From assembly GCA_934091055.1 (NCBI GenBank), contig CAKOKN010000011.1, positions 1 through 33,455 of the forward strand: 33,455 bases of DNA, written 5' to 3'. Shown here one piece after another: positions 1-6,747 of the stretch; the stretch's first letter is position 1, and every line of letters begins with the position of its first letter. A program made the translations under genes and the position numbers. Source of the stretch: an uncultured Bacilli bacterium. Lineage in GTDB: Bacteria; Bacillota_I; Bacilli_A; RF39; UBA660. The notes under the pieces are model-generated. The model ran no database searches. It was given only the letters and a program-made list of their open reading frames with translations, and had not been told where the DNA came from.

Positions 1-66
1 GAGCGAAGCCTTATTTAATAAGGGAAACGGTAAAAAATAAACGGTAATTTAATTTAGGGCTTATTT

Positions 67-111
67 TTCATACCCGAAGGGTCGAGGGTTCGAATCCCCC
101 TCTCGCTACCA
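67..111 (+). tRNA. tRNA-Met (CAT), 3' half only
   Basis: The stretch reads as the 3' half of an elongator tRNA-Met: anticodon CAT at 69-71, then ACCCGAA (loop end plus 3' anticodon strand), variable loop GGGTC, T-arm around TTCGAAT (89-95), acceptor strand TCTCGCT (101-107), discriminator A and encoded CCA (109-111). The T stem has one A-C mismatch. The matching 5' anticodon strand (expected TTCGG) is not directly upstream; positions 1-66 hold other sequence that begins with GAGCG, as a D-stem end would. The gene is therefore either interrupted, broken, or damaged by assembly at the window edge. Identity of the 3' half is solid; integrity of the gene is not. Confidence 0.7.
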
Positions 112-120
112 ATGATTATT

Positions 121-142
121 ACTCGGTTATTCCGAGTTTTTT
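121..142 (+). terminator. intrinsic terminator after tRNA
   Basis: Six-base-pair stem ACTCGG / CCGAGT (121-126, 132-137) with loop TTATT, followed by six Ts. It ends the tRNA transcript before the convergent spmB gene. Confidence 0.85.
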
Positions 143-163
143 CATGTTTAAAATATTATATAG

Positions 164-676
164 TTAATAGAAATATAGTTTTACTACTATAAAACTTATT
201 ATGACACTTATTAAATCTGCAAGAAGGCCTACTACTAGTGAATATCTAATTTTCTTAATACCGACTGCAGAGAAATATAGACCAATAATATAGATAGTAG
301 TATCGGTACTAGACTGAATAACAGAAGATAATCTTCCAATAAAACTATCTGGAGTATATCTACTTAATAAATCATTTAATATAGCTAATGAACTAGATCC
401 TGATACTGGTCTTAATAGAGCTAATGGTATTACTTCTTCTGGAAAACCTATAGAAGTAAATATATTACCAAATAACCTACTAATATCTAAGATAATATTA
501 CTTTTAGTTAACATAGTAATAGATACAACCATTGCAAATATGGTAGGAAATAATTCTACTGTTACTTTGATACCCTCTTTTACTCCTAAGAGAAAAGTAT
601 CAAATATATCTACTTTCTTATATAGAGCATATACTATTATAATAATTACGATTAGTGGTACTATATAATTAATCAT
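164..676 (-). CDS. spmB: spore maturation protein B
   Basis: A 170-residue integral membrane protein of the SpmB / nucleoside-recognition (Gate) family. In Bacillus, SpmA and SpmB are needed for spore core dehydration, working with the D,D-carboxypeptidase DacB on the cortex. Several hydrophobic segments are visible, with the family-like stretch LLRPVSGSSSLAIL and a conserved SSTDTTIY-type segment near residue 125. An upstream in-frame ATG would give 186 residues, but the ATG at 676 has AGGAGG four bases before it and is preferred. The start overlaps the spmA stop by 8 nt, so translation is probably coupled. It is the last gene of the dacB-spmA-spmB operon. Confidence 0.85.
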   Translation of the reverse strand: MINYIVPLIVIIIIVYALYKKVDIFDTFLLGVKEGIKVTVELFPTIFAMVVSITMLTKSNIILDISRLFGNIFTSIGFPEEVIPLALLRPVSGSSSLAILNDLLSRYTPDSFIGRLSSVIQSSTDTTIYIIGLYFSAVGIKKIRYSLVVGLLADLISVIISFIVVKLYFY

Positions 677-1256
677 AGATCCTCCTAGTAAGAAAATAGA
701 ATATTCTATCAAGTAATAAAGCAATAATAGTGGATATAAAAGAAGTTATAATAGTTACAGGTATTATTTCACTTGCATTTATTGAGTTATTTAATAATCT
801 TATACTTATAACAGTAGTAGGAACGATAGTTACTGAAGAAGTATTTATTATAAGAAAGGTTATTATACTTCTAGAGGCTATATCTTTATTTTTATTTAAT
901 CTTTGTAACTCTTTAATAGCTTTTATACCAAATGGTGTTGCAGCATTTCCTAGTCCTAGAATATTCATAATTATATTTGATGATATATAAGTAACTGCTG
1001 GATCTCCCTTTGGTACTTCGGGAAAGATTACTCTTATGTATTTAGATAATTTTTGTGACAACTTATTTAATAGGCCTGATTTTTCTGCCAATCTCATTAT
1101 ACCTAACCATAAACACATTATTGGTAATAGACCTAGTATTATATCTAATCCATTTTTACCACTACTAATTAGATTATTAGTAAGATTAGGATCTTTTTTT
1201 ATGATACTATATAAAACTCCTACTACAAGAAATAAGCCCCATATATAATTAATCAC
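669..1256 (-). CDS. spmA: spore maturation protein A
   Basis: A 195-residue polytopic membrane protein of the SpmA / nucleoside-recognition (Gate) family. The N-terminal part has the family-like WLGIMRLAEKSGLL segment and the middle has LGLGNAATPFGIKAI, both typical of SpmA. It begins with GTG at 1256, which overlaps the end of dacB by 8 nt; a weak GAGTGG lies upstream, so initiation probably depends on coupling. By analogy with the B. subtilis dacB-spmA-spmB operon it acts in forespore core dehydration and cortex maturation. This points to an organism with sporulation ability or a sporulating ancestor. Confidence 0.88.
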   Translation of the reverse strand: MINYIWGLFLVVGVLYSIIKKDPNLTNNLISSGKNGLDIILGLLPIMCLWLGIMRLAEKSGLLNKLSQKLSKYIRVIFPEVPKGDPAVTYISSNIIMNILGLGNAATPFGIKAIKELQRLNKNKDIASRSIITFLIINTSSVTIVPTTVISIRLLNNSINASEIIPVTIITSFISTIIALLLDRIFYFLTRRIYD

Positions 1257-2328
1257 TATACCACTCTTTAATCTTAGTAAAAATATTCTTAGTTTTATTC
1301 TTATCTTTAATTATATAGATTTCTTCTTGATATAAAAGATTATTATTTAAATATATTTTATCTACTCCTACTCTATCATTAGTTTTATAGTTATCTATTT
1401 TATCTAATACTATATGACTTATTAGTTTTCTCTTTTCATCTTTTTTTAATGGTATATAGACATCATTCTTAATATAGAAAGTACTATTTTTATAGTAGGT
1501 ATCATTATATACTTTAAATTTGGCTTTATTTAATACTTTATAAGATATATAGTTATCTTTGGCATAGTTATATAATTCTAGATGGGTATTCCAATCATCA
1601 CTATCTCTTATAGTGACTACTACTAGATTTATGTTATTTATTGTTCCTGTACTTACTAGTGTTCTACCAGACTCCTCAGTAAAGCCTGTTTTGCCTCCTG
1701 TTATATAATCATATTTTAATAATTTATTTTTGTTATGCCATATATAAGTCTTTTTATTAGTTGTTACTTTATATTTTTTAGTAGATACAATAGTTCTATA
1801 TAATTCTTGTTGCATTGCATAACTAGTTAAAAGAGCCATATCATATGTACTTGAATAATTACCACTGGGAGTAGGAAGACCACTAGGGTTATAGAAGGTT
1901 GTATCTTTCATACCTAGTTCTTTAGCTTTAGCATTCATTTTATTTACAAATTCACTAGTACTACCTCCGACATAATTAGCTATCATTTCAGCGGCATCAT
2001 TACCGCTACGAAGCATAAGACCATATAAGAGGTCTTTTAATTTTATCTCTTCCCCTACTTCAATATATATTCCTGATCCATAGGCTTTTTTTATACTATC
2101 ATCTACTACTACTACATCTTCTGTTTTACCAGACTCAATAGCTAATAGACAAGTCATTATCTTAGTAATTGACGCTATTAATCTTTTACTATGCATATCT
2201 TTGGATTGTAATACTCTATTGGTAGTTTGATCCATTAAGACATAAGATGAAGCACTACTAGTACTTGCAACTACTCTAATTGGTATTATTAGTATTAAAA
2301 GTAAGACTACTACTAATATCTTTTTCAT
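1249..2328 (-). CDS. dacB: D-alanyl-D-alanine carboxypeptidase, DacB/DacF type
   Basis: A 359-residue low-molecular-weight penicillin-binding protein that removes the terminal D-Ala of peptidoglycan stem peptides. An N-terminal signal peptide (hydrophobic residues 4-20, likely cleavage near AST) precedes the transpeptidase fold with SITK (53-56), SGN (108-110) and KTG (213-215), the three active-site motifs of the family. A short C-terminal domain follows. Its position directly ahead of spmA and spmB matches the spore-cortex PBP5* (DacB) of Bacillus rather than the vegetative DacA. The RBS AGGTGATGAT is close to the ATG. A terminator-like hairpin sits about 25 nt upstream of the start, so expression may be attenuated. 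Confidence 0.88.
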   Translation of the reverse strand: MKKILVVVLLLILIIPIRVVASTSSASSYVLMDQTTNRVLQSKDMHSKRLIASITKIMTCLLAIESGKTEDVVVVDDSIKKAYGSGIYIEVGEEIKLKDLLYGLMLRSGNDAAEMIANYVGGSTSEFVNKMNAKAKELGMKDTTFYNPSGLPTPSGNYSSTYDMALLTSYAMQQELYRTIVSTKKYKVTTNKKTYIWHNKNKLLKYDYITGGKTGFTEESGRTLVSTGTINNINLVVVTIRDSDDWNTHLELYNYAKDNYISYKVLNKAKFKVYNDTYYKNSTFYIKNDVYIPLKKDEKRKLISHIVLDKIDNYKTNDRVGVDKIYLNNNLLYQEEIYIIKDKNKTKNIFTKIKEWYSD

Positions 2329-2351
2329 ATCATCACCTATAAAATAGTATG

Positions 2352-2374
2352 AAAAAAAGGACTAGTTTAGTCCT
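2352..2374 (-). terminator. terminator-like hairpin in dacB leader
   Basis: On the minus strand AGGACTA and TAGTCCT (7 bp, 3-nt loop) are followed by seven Ts, a good intrinsic terminator. No minus-strand gene lies upstream to be ended by it, and dacB begins about 25 nt downstream, so it sits in the dacB leader and could be an attenuator. Confidence 0.6.
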
Positions 2375-2383
2375 ATTAATTAA

Positions 2384-2492
2384 AGTACTATAAATTACTA
2401 TCACTTTTGTTAGTGAAAACTATATTATTATTAATTATTGTTATATTTTTTAGATACTAACATATAATTAACTGGTTGTTTATTATAGTACT
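2384..2492. repeat. 10-nt inverted repeat across dacB leader
   Basis: AGTACTATAA at 2384-2393 and its exact reverse complement TTATAGTACT at 2483-2492 enclose about 90 nt that also contain a small hairpin (TCACT..AGTGA near 2401-2415). In RNA this could form a closing helix just before the terminator-like hairpin at 2352-2374. No known riboswitch class was recognised, and in such AT-rich DNA the repeat may be chance. Confidence 0.3.
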
Positions 2493-2526
2493 AAAAAGGC
2501 TTGATAATTAGTTTGAAAACTTTTTC

Positions 2527-2555
2527 TTGCTTTTAGTATTTATAAGTGTTATAAT
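2527..2555 (+). promoter_or_regulatory. sigma-A-type promoter
   Basis: TTGCTT (2527-2532) and TATAAT (2550-2555) are separated by exactly 17 bp, 40 nt ahead of the start of the plus-strand gene at 2595. Confidence 0.75.
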
Positions 2556-2594
2556 ATGAAGCACTTTCCAAAAAAAGTATAAAGGAGGGATACT

Positions 2595-3086
2595 ATGTCA
2601 AAACAAGATATGAATAGATTAGCTTCTTACTATTTCTTTAATAGTTATAAGAGTTTTGTTGATTATCTATTACTTACTGATAAAAGTAGTGATATGTATA
2701 GAATGTTAGTATCTAAAAAGGCTATTGATGAAAATAATAGTACTTTAAATATAGATATTCATAATACTAGATATGACTATAATACTAGTGAGAGAATGCA
2801 AAATGATAAGTTAGATAGTAAGTATTATACTTATAGTAATAATATTACTATGTCTAATACTGAAATAGAAGAACTAATTGATAGCATAAGAGAAGATTTT
2901 GCTTATAACCACTATATGGTTTATTCTTCAGTTAATGAAGAAGAAGGTTATCAAACTATGCAAAATACTACTTTTTCTCTTTGTATTAAGTTATATACTA
3001 AAGAAGAAATTGATAAAGCCCTTGCTATTAATGAAACAATTAACTGCAACAAAAGTAGAAGACAAAAAGTGCTAAGACAAGATTAG
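2595..3086 (+). CDS. hypothetical protein (163 aa)
   Basis: A soluble protein of 163 residues that I do not recognise. It is acidic and rich in Asn, Ser and Tyr, with no signal peptide or membrane segment; the C-terminal end is basic (KSRRQKVLRQ). Its gene is convincing: a sigma-A promoter 40 nt upstream, a strong AAGGAGGG ribosome binding site six bases before the ATG, and a terminator that overlaps the stop codon. It is a single-gene transcript running against its neighbours, and the strong signals suggest good expression. No function is proposed. Confidence 0.8.
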   Translation: MSKQDMNRLASYYFFNSYKSFVDYLLLTDKSSDMYRMLVSKKAIDENNSTLNIDIHNTRYDYNTSERMQNDKLDSKYYTYSNNITMSNTEIEELIDSIREDFAYNHYMVYSSVNEEEGYQTMQNTTFSLCIKLYTKEEIDKALAINETINCNKSRRQKVLRQD

Positions 3087-3095
3087 CACTTTTTT
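3066..3095. terminator. bidirectional intrinsic terminator
   Basis: AAAGTGCTAA (3066-3075) pairs with TTAGCACTTT (3083-3092) around a 7-nt loop, with T-runs on both strands. It serves both the plus gene ending at 3086 and the minus gene ending at 3094. Confidence 0.88.
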
Positions 3096-3753
3096 ATATA
3101 TCTTCTTTTTTTATTATATCATTTTCATCTTTTACTATAGAATCTTCTTCGATTACTCCTCGTACTCTAACTAATGGATATATACTTACTCTTGGATATA
3201 TTATTGTTCCTGGATAGACAACACTATTACAGCCTATTTCAGTATTATCTCCGACGATGCTACCAAATTTCCTTAGGTTAGTATCTATTATTTTTTCGCC
3301 TCTAATAATGACATTACTACGATCATTCTTTAAGTTACTTATTATTGCTCCTGCTCCCATATGTACTTTGTAACCTAATATAGAATCTCCGACATAGTTG
3401 AAGTGGGATATTTGACAAGAGTCAAAAATAATAGAGTTCTTTACTTCAGAGCAATTACCAATAATTGTATTTTTACCAATAATAACATTTTCTCTAATAT
3501 AAGCACCCTTCCTAATTATTGCACCATCATCAATAATTGCAGGTCCTTCTATTCTACTTTCTTTATCAATATAGACATCTTTGCCAACCCAAATATTTTC
3601 TCCTACTTCAAGATAATCTTCTTCATTTAATGAAGAACCTAATTCTATTATTAACTCTCTTAAGTTAGGTAATATTTCAAATGGATACTCTATATTAGTA
3701 AATATTTCTTTAGATATCGTTTTATTTAAATTTATTATACTTCTATACTTCAT
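3094..3753 (-). CDS. left-handed beta-helix acyltransferase-like protein
   Basis: A 219-residue protein dominated by hexapeptide repeats (I/V-G-x-x-x-x turns such as IIGKNTIIGNC, IVGDNTEIGCN), i.e. a left-handed beta-helix. The segment HFNYVGDSILG..VHMGAGAI closely resembles the C-terminal acetyltransferase half of GlmU (which has H-L-x-Y-x-G-D and NIGAGT), including the His at the catalytic position. The N-terminal uridylyltransferase domain of GlmU is absent, so it is a stand-alone sugar or sugar-nucleotide acyltransferase-like protein; the substrate is unknown. The start at 3753 is chosen over an upstream ATG because AGGAGG lies six bases before it. Confidence 0.75.
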   Translation of the reverse strand: MKYRSIINLNKTISKEIFTNIEYPFEILPNLRELIIELGSSLNEEDYLEVGENIWVGKDVYIDKESRIEGPAIIDDGAIIRKGAYIRENVIIGKNTIIGNCSEVKNSIIFDSCQISHFNYVGDSILGYKVHMGAGAIISNLKNDRSNVIIRGEKIIDTNLRKFGSIVGDNTEIGCNSVVYPGTIIYPRVSIYPLVRVRGVIEEDSIVKDENDIIKKEDI

Positions 3754-3853
3754 ACTTATCCTCCTACTTCTATTGTAATAATTATAACACAAATTTATTA
3801 AAAAAACACTTTCTTTATATATAAAATAATAGTATAATATTTTTGGTGATATT

Positions 3854-4696
3854 ATGAATAAATTAATTGTAGATAGAAAGGAAGAATTATATACTTATTT
3901 AAGAAGTGAACTTAAGAATAAATCTAAGAATAATATTAAGTCTCTACTTAAGAATAATTCTATCTTAGTTAATGATAAAGTAGTTAATAAATATAATTAT
4001 ATACTTAATATTGGTGATGTTATTGAAGTAAATAAAGTTATAAAGAATAATGAATTTAATCTAGAGATCATTTATGAAGATGAGGATATTATTGTTATAA
4101 ATAAACCTAGTAAGATATTAACTATTTCTAATAGTAGAGAGAAAGAGAATACTTTATATAGAGAAGTATCTAATTATTTAAAGAAGGAGAATAAAAAAGT
4201 ATTTGTTATTCATAGACTTGATTATGATACTTCAGGTGTTATAATGTTCGCTAAAAATCAAAGAGTACAAAAGTTATATCAAGATAATTGGAATAATTTA
4301 GCTAAAGAAAGAGAATATACTGCGGTAGTAGAAGGTATTACTAATGATAAGGGGCATATTGAATCTTATTTAAAACAAACTAAGACATTACTTGTATATT
4401 CTTCAAAAGATAAGAATGGATATTTTTCTATTACTGACTATGTTAAGATTAAAAATAATAACAAATATTCTCTTCTTAAAATATATATATCTACGGGTAG
4501 AAGAAATCAAATTAGATGTCATATGTATGATATTAAACATCCTATAGTAGGAGATAATAGATATAAGGCTAAGACTAATCCTTATAATAGATTAATGTTA
4601 AATGCAAGTAGTCTTAGTATTATTAATCCATTAAATAATAAACTTATGGTGTTTAAATGTAATACTCCTCAAACTTTTTATGAATTAGTAAAATGA
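3854..4696 (+). CDS. RluA-family pseudouridine synthase
   Basis: A 280-residue enzyme expected to isomerise specific uridines in rRNA or tRNA to pseudouridine. The N-terminal 60 residues form an S4-like RNA-binding domain (LLKNNSILVN..LNIGDVIEVN). The catalytic domain carries the RluA motif HRLDYDTSGV with the catalytic Asp at residue 123, and the later RRNQIRCHM motif. This matches the RluA/RluD/YlyB-like paralogues of Firmicutes; which uridine it targets cannot be told. A TATAAT box at 3833-3838 and a GGTGAT site precede the ATG. It stops at TGA, evidence for the standard bacterial code. Confidence 0.88.
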   Translation: MNKLIVDRKEELYTYLRSELKNKSKNNIKSLLKNNSILVNDKVVNKYNYILNIGDVIEVNKVIKNNEFNLEIIYEDEDIIVINKPSKILTISNSREKENTLYREVSNYLKKENKKVFVIHRLDYDTSGVIMFAKNQRVQKLYQDNWNNLAKEREYTAVVEGITNDKGHIESYLKQTKTLLVYSSKDKNGYFSITDYVKIKNNNKYSLLKIYISTGRRNQIRCHMYDIKHPIVGDNRYKAKTNPYNRLMLNASSLSIINPLNNKLMVFKCNTPQTFYELVK

Positions 4697-4724
4697 CCAT
4701 TAATTAGAATGGTCATTTATTTTT
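4691..4724. terminator. bidirectional intrinsic terminator
   Basis: AAATGACCATT (4691-4701) pairs with AATGGTCATTT (4708-4718) around a 6-nt loop, followed by ATTTTTA. It covers the stops of both convergent neighbours (plus gene to 4696, minus gene to 4700). Confidence 0.85.
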
Positions 4725-6616
4725 ATATATTTATAGCCATCTTTTAGTAACATATCTTTACTAAAAGTTATTCTATTTTGAATAGTATTATTTATATTCT
4801 TAATATAGTCTTCGTCTACAGATCCTTCATAACTATTTGTAGTACTGTTATAACGAGCTTTATTAGTAATCCAAGAGCGATCTTCTAGCATAGCTAAACC
4901 TTCACTAGTAGATAAAAGATCTGTTCCTGCGAATAATCTAGAGTCATATGATACTCCAAAAAGATTATATACTGTTGGTATTACATCTATTGGCATACCT
5001 ACTTTATCTACTTTAATGGTATTTAAGTTATTATTCCAAATAATTAGAGCATTATGATTTATTTCATATAAGTCATCTCTTTTATAAGTAGATAGTTCAT
5101 TTATAGTATCTAAATCTAAGCCATAAGGATAATGATCTCCTAGTAGGACTATAATAGTATCATTTAATTTATTACTCTCTTCTAGTTTATTTATTAATAG
5201 TTCTAAAGCTTTATCTAATTCTATTTGTGTAGCTAAATAAGCTTTAGCTTCTTCACTATATGGTAAGTTATCTACTTTATTCTTATTCTTACTTGCTATA
5301 CTATTTCCATCAAAATCATAATCCATATGTCCTGATACTGTCATATAATAAGTCATAAATGGTTTATCACTATTTATATAATCTTTATAAGTACTATTAA
5401 TCATTTCAACATCACTCTCAGGCCAAATATTACAATTAATATTTAGTCCTAATTCACAAGCTTTAAAGTTATTAAAACCAAGAGATTTAATATATTTATA
5501 TCTATCTTGAAAGTAACCACTATGATCGTGATAAGCATAAGTATTATAGCCCATATTTTTAAATGTATTAGCTAGACCATAAGGAAATGAATTAGTACCA
5601 CTACGCCATACACTTAATGTTTTACTATTAGGATATAAGCCAGTTAAAGCTTGGAATTCTCCTCCTATAGTACTTAAATAATATGTAACATAGAAGTTAT
5701 CAAAGACAAAACTATTATTCTTTAATTTATATAATGTTGGTGTTACTTCTTCTTTTATACCTATTTCACTAAAACTTTCTGCTACTATAAATATTAAGTT
5801 TTTACCTTCAAAGATACCACTATATTTATTCTTATAAGTAGGAGTAGTCTCTTCGATATATTTTTTAACATTACTATCTAATTCTTTACTACTTAGATCT
5901 AGATCTAGTTTATTTTCTTTATATATACTTACATCACTACTATTACTATCAGTATTATCTACTGTCTTTATATCTATTAGTTTATCTTCAAAACCAAATA
6001 TACTTCTATAGACATCTACTCCTAAACTAGATAATACTCCTAATTTTTGAACACTAAGTGATATATTATCAACATTATAATATAGATCATATATAGATAG
6101 TTCTTCACTCTTTCTACTACTTAGATATAATCTATAACTACAATAAGATAATGGTATTAATATTATATATATAAGTAAATAGATCTTTTCCTTCTCGATA
6201 TTATAATCTAATTTCTTTCTAAAAATTATTAATACTATAAGAGGTATAAATAGTATTATCATTCCATACAGATTACTAAATATTATTTCTAATGTTTTAC
6301 CAAAAAAAGTAGTGGCTTGATCACTTAATTTAAATAGTGATATAGAAAAATATGTCTGCATCGAAGACTTGAATACGAATTGTAATGAAAACCAGAAACA
6401 TATTACTGTATATATTATATAGTTTATTATTTTATTTACTTTTTCTTTAAATATTGATGTTAATACTGTAATTATAAATGAAGAAAATAATATATATATT
6501 ATTATACTAATTATACTATCTTTATTATAGTTATCAAATAGTAATATACTAAATATAAACTCTAAATATCCTAATAGTATTATATTTAATAGATTAATTT
6601 TTAATATTTTCTTCAT
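4700..6616 (-). CDS. LTA synthase-family sulfatase (phosphoglycerol transferase)
   Basis: A 638-residue membrane enzyme of the LtaS / phosphoglycerol transferase family. About five transmembrane helices occupy residues 1-165, followed by a linker and an extracellular alkaline-phosphatase-fold sulfatase domain. Visible active-site elements are E280 (VAESFSE), T316 with a Glu four residues later (STIGGE, matching the nucleophile TxxxE of LtaS), the SGHMDY histidine and the GDHYPYG metal-binding motif. It probably transfers glycerol-phosphate from phosphatidylglycerol to a lipoteichoic-acid-type or other surface acceptor; the exact acceptor cannot be read. It is monocistronic, between two terminators. 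Confidence 0.85.
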   Translation of the reverse strand: MKKILKINLLNIILLGYLEFIFSILLFDNYNKDSIISIIIYILFSSFIITVLTSIFKEKVNKIINYIIYTVICFWFSLQFVFKSSMQTYFSISLFKLSDQATTFFGKTLEIIFSNLYGMIILFIPLIVLIIFRKKLDYNIEKEKIYLLIYIILIPLSYCSYRLYLSSRKSEELSIYDLYYNVDNISLSVQKLGVLSSLGVDVYRSIFGFEDKLIDIKTVDNTDSNSSDVSIYKENKLDLDLSSKELDSNVKKYIEETTPTYKNKYSGIFEGKNLIFIVAESFSEIGIKEEVTPTLYKLKNNSFVFDNFYVTYYLSTIGGEFQALTGLYPNSKTLSVWRSGTNSFPYGLANTFKNMGYNTYAYHDHSGYFQDRYKYIKSLGFNNFKACELGLNINCNIWPESDVEMINSTYKDYINSDKPFMTYYMTVSGHMDYDFDGNSIASKNKNKVDNLPYSEEAKAYLATQIELDKALELLINKLEESNKLNDTIIVLLGDHYPYGLDLDTINELSTYKRDDLYEINHNALIIWNNNLNTIKVDKVGMPIDVIPTVYNLFGVSYDSRLFAGTDLLSTSEGLAMLEDRSWITNKARYNSTTNSYEGSVDEDYIKNINNTIQNRITFSKDMLLKDGYKYIKINDHSN

Positions 6617-6670
6617 TTATATCTTACCTCTTTTTCTACTTGAAAGTATACCATAAATTATATTAAAAGT

Positions 6671-6715
6671 AAATAAAAATAAGTACTAATATTTATACTC
6701 TAATTAGTACTTATT
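6671..6715 (-). terminator. intrinsic terminator after surface protein gene
   Basis: A 13-bp perfect stem (6678-6690 with 6703-6715, centred on AAGTACTAAT) and 12-nt loop, followed on the minus strand by ATTTTTATTT. It lies just past the stop of the gene at 6748. Confidence 0.82.
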
Positions 6716-6747
6716 TTTATATATTATTTTTTTATTATATTATATCA

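Noticed and set aside
1..111. tmRNA 3' end or group I intron in the first 111 nt
   Set aside because: The acceptor lacks the G3-U70 pair and sequence needed for tmRNA, and the 3' half matches elongator tRNA-Met closely. No group I core (P7/P3) and no terminal G at the junction are seen.
730..1248. Plus-strand frames inside spmA
   Set aside because: Antisense shadows of a well-supported membrane gene; no RBS or family match.
2335..2348. CATACTAT as a sporulation sigma-E-like -10 for dacB
   Set aside because: It is too close to the start codon for a normal leader and lacks a convincing -35 element.
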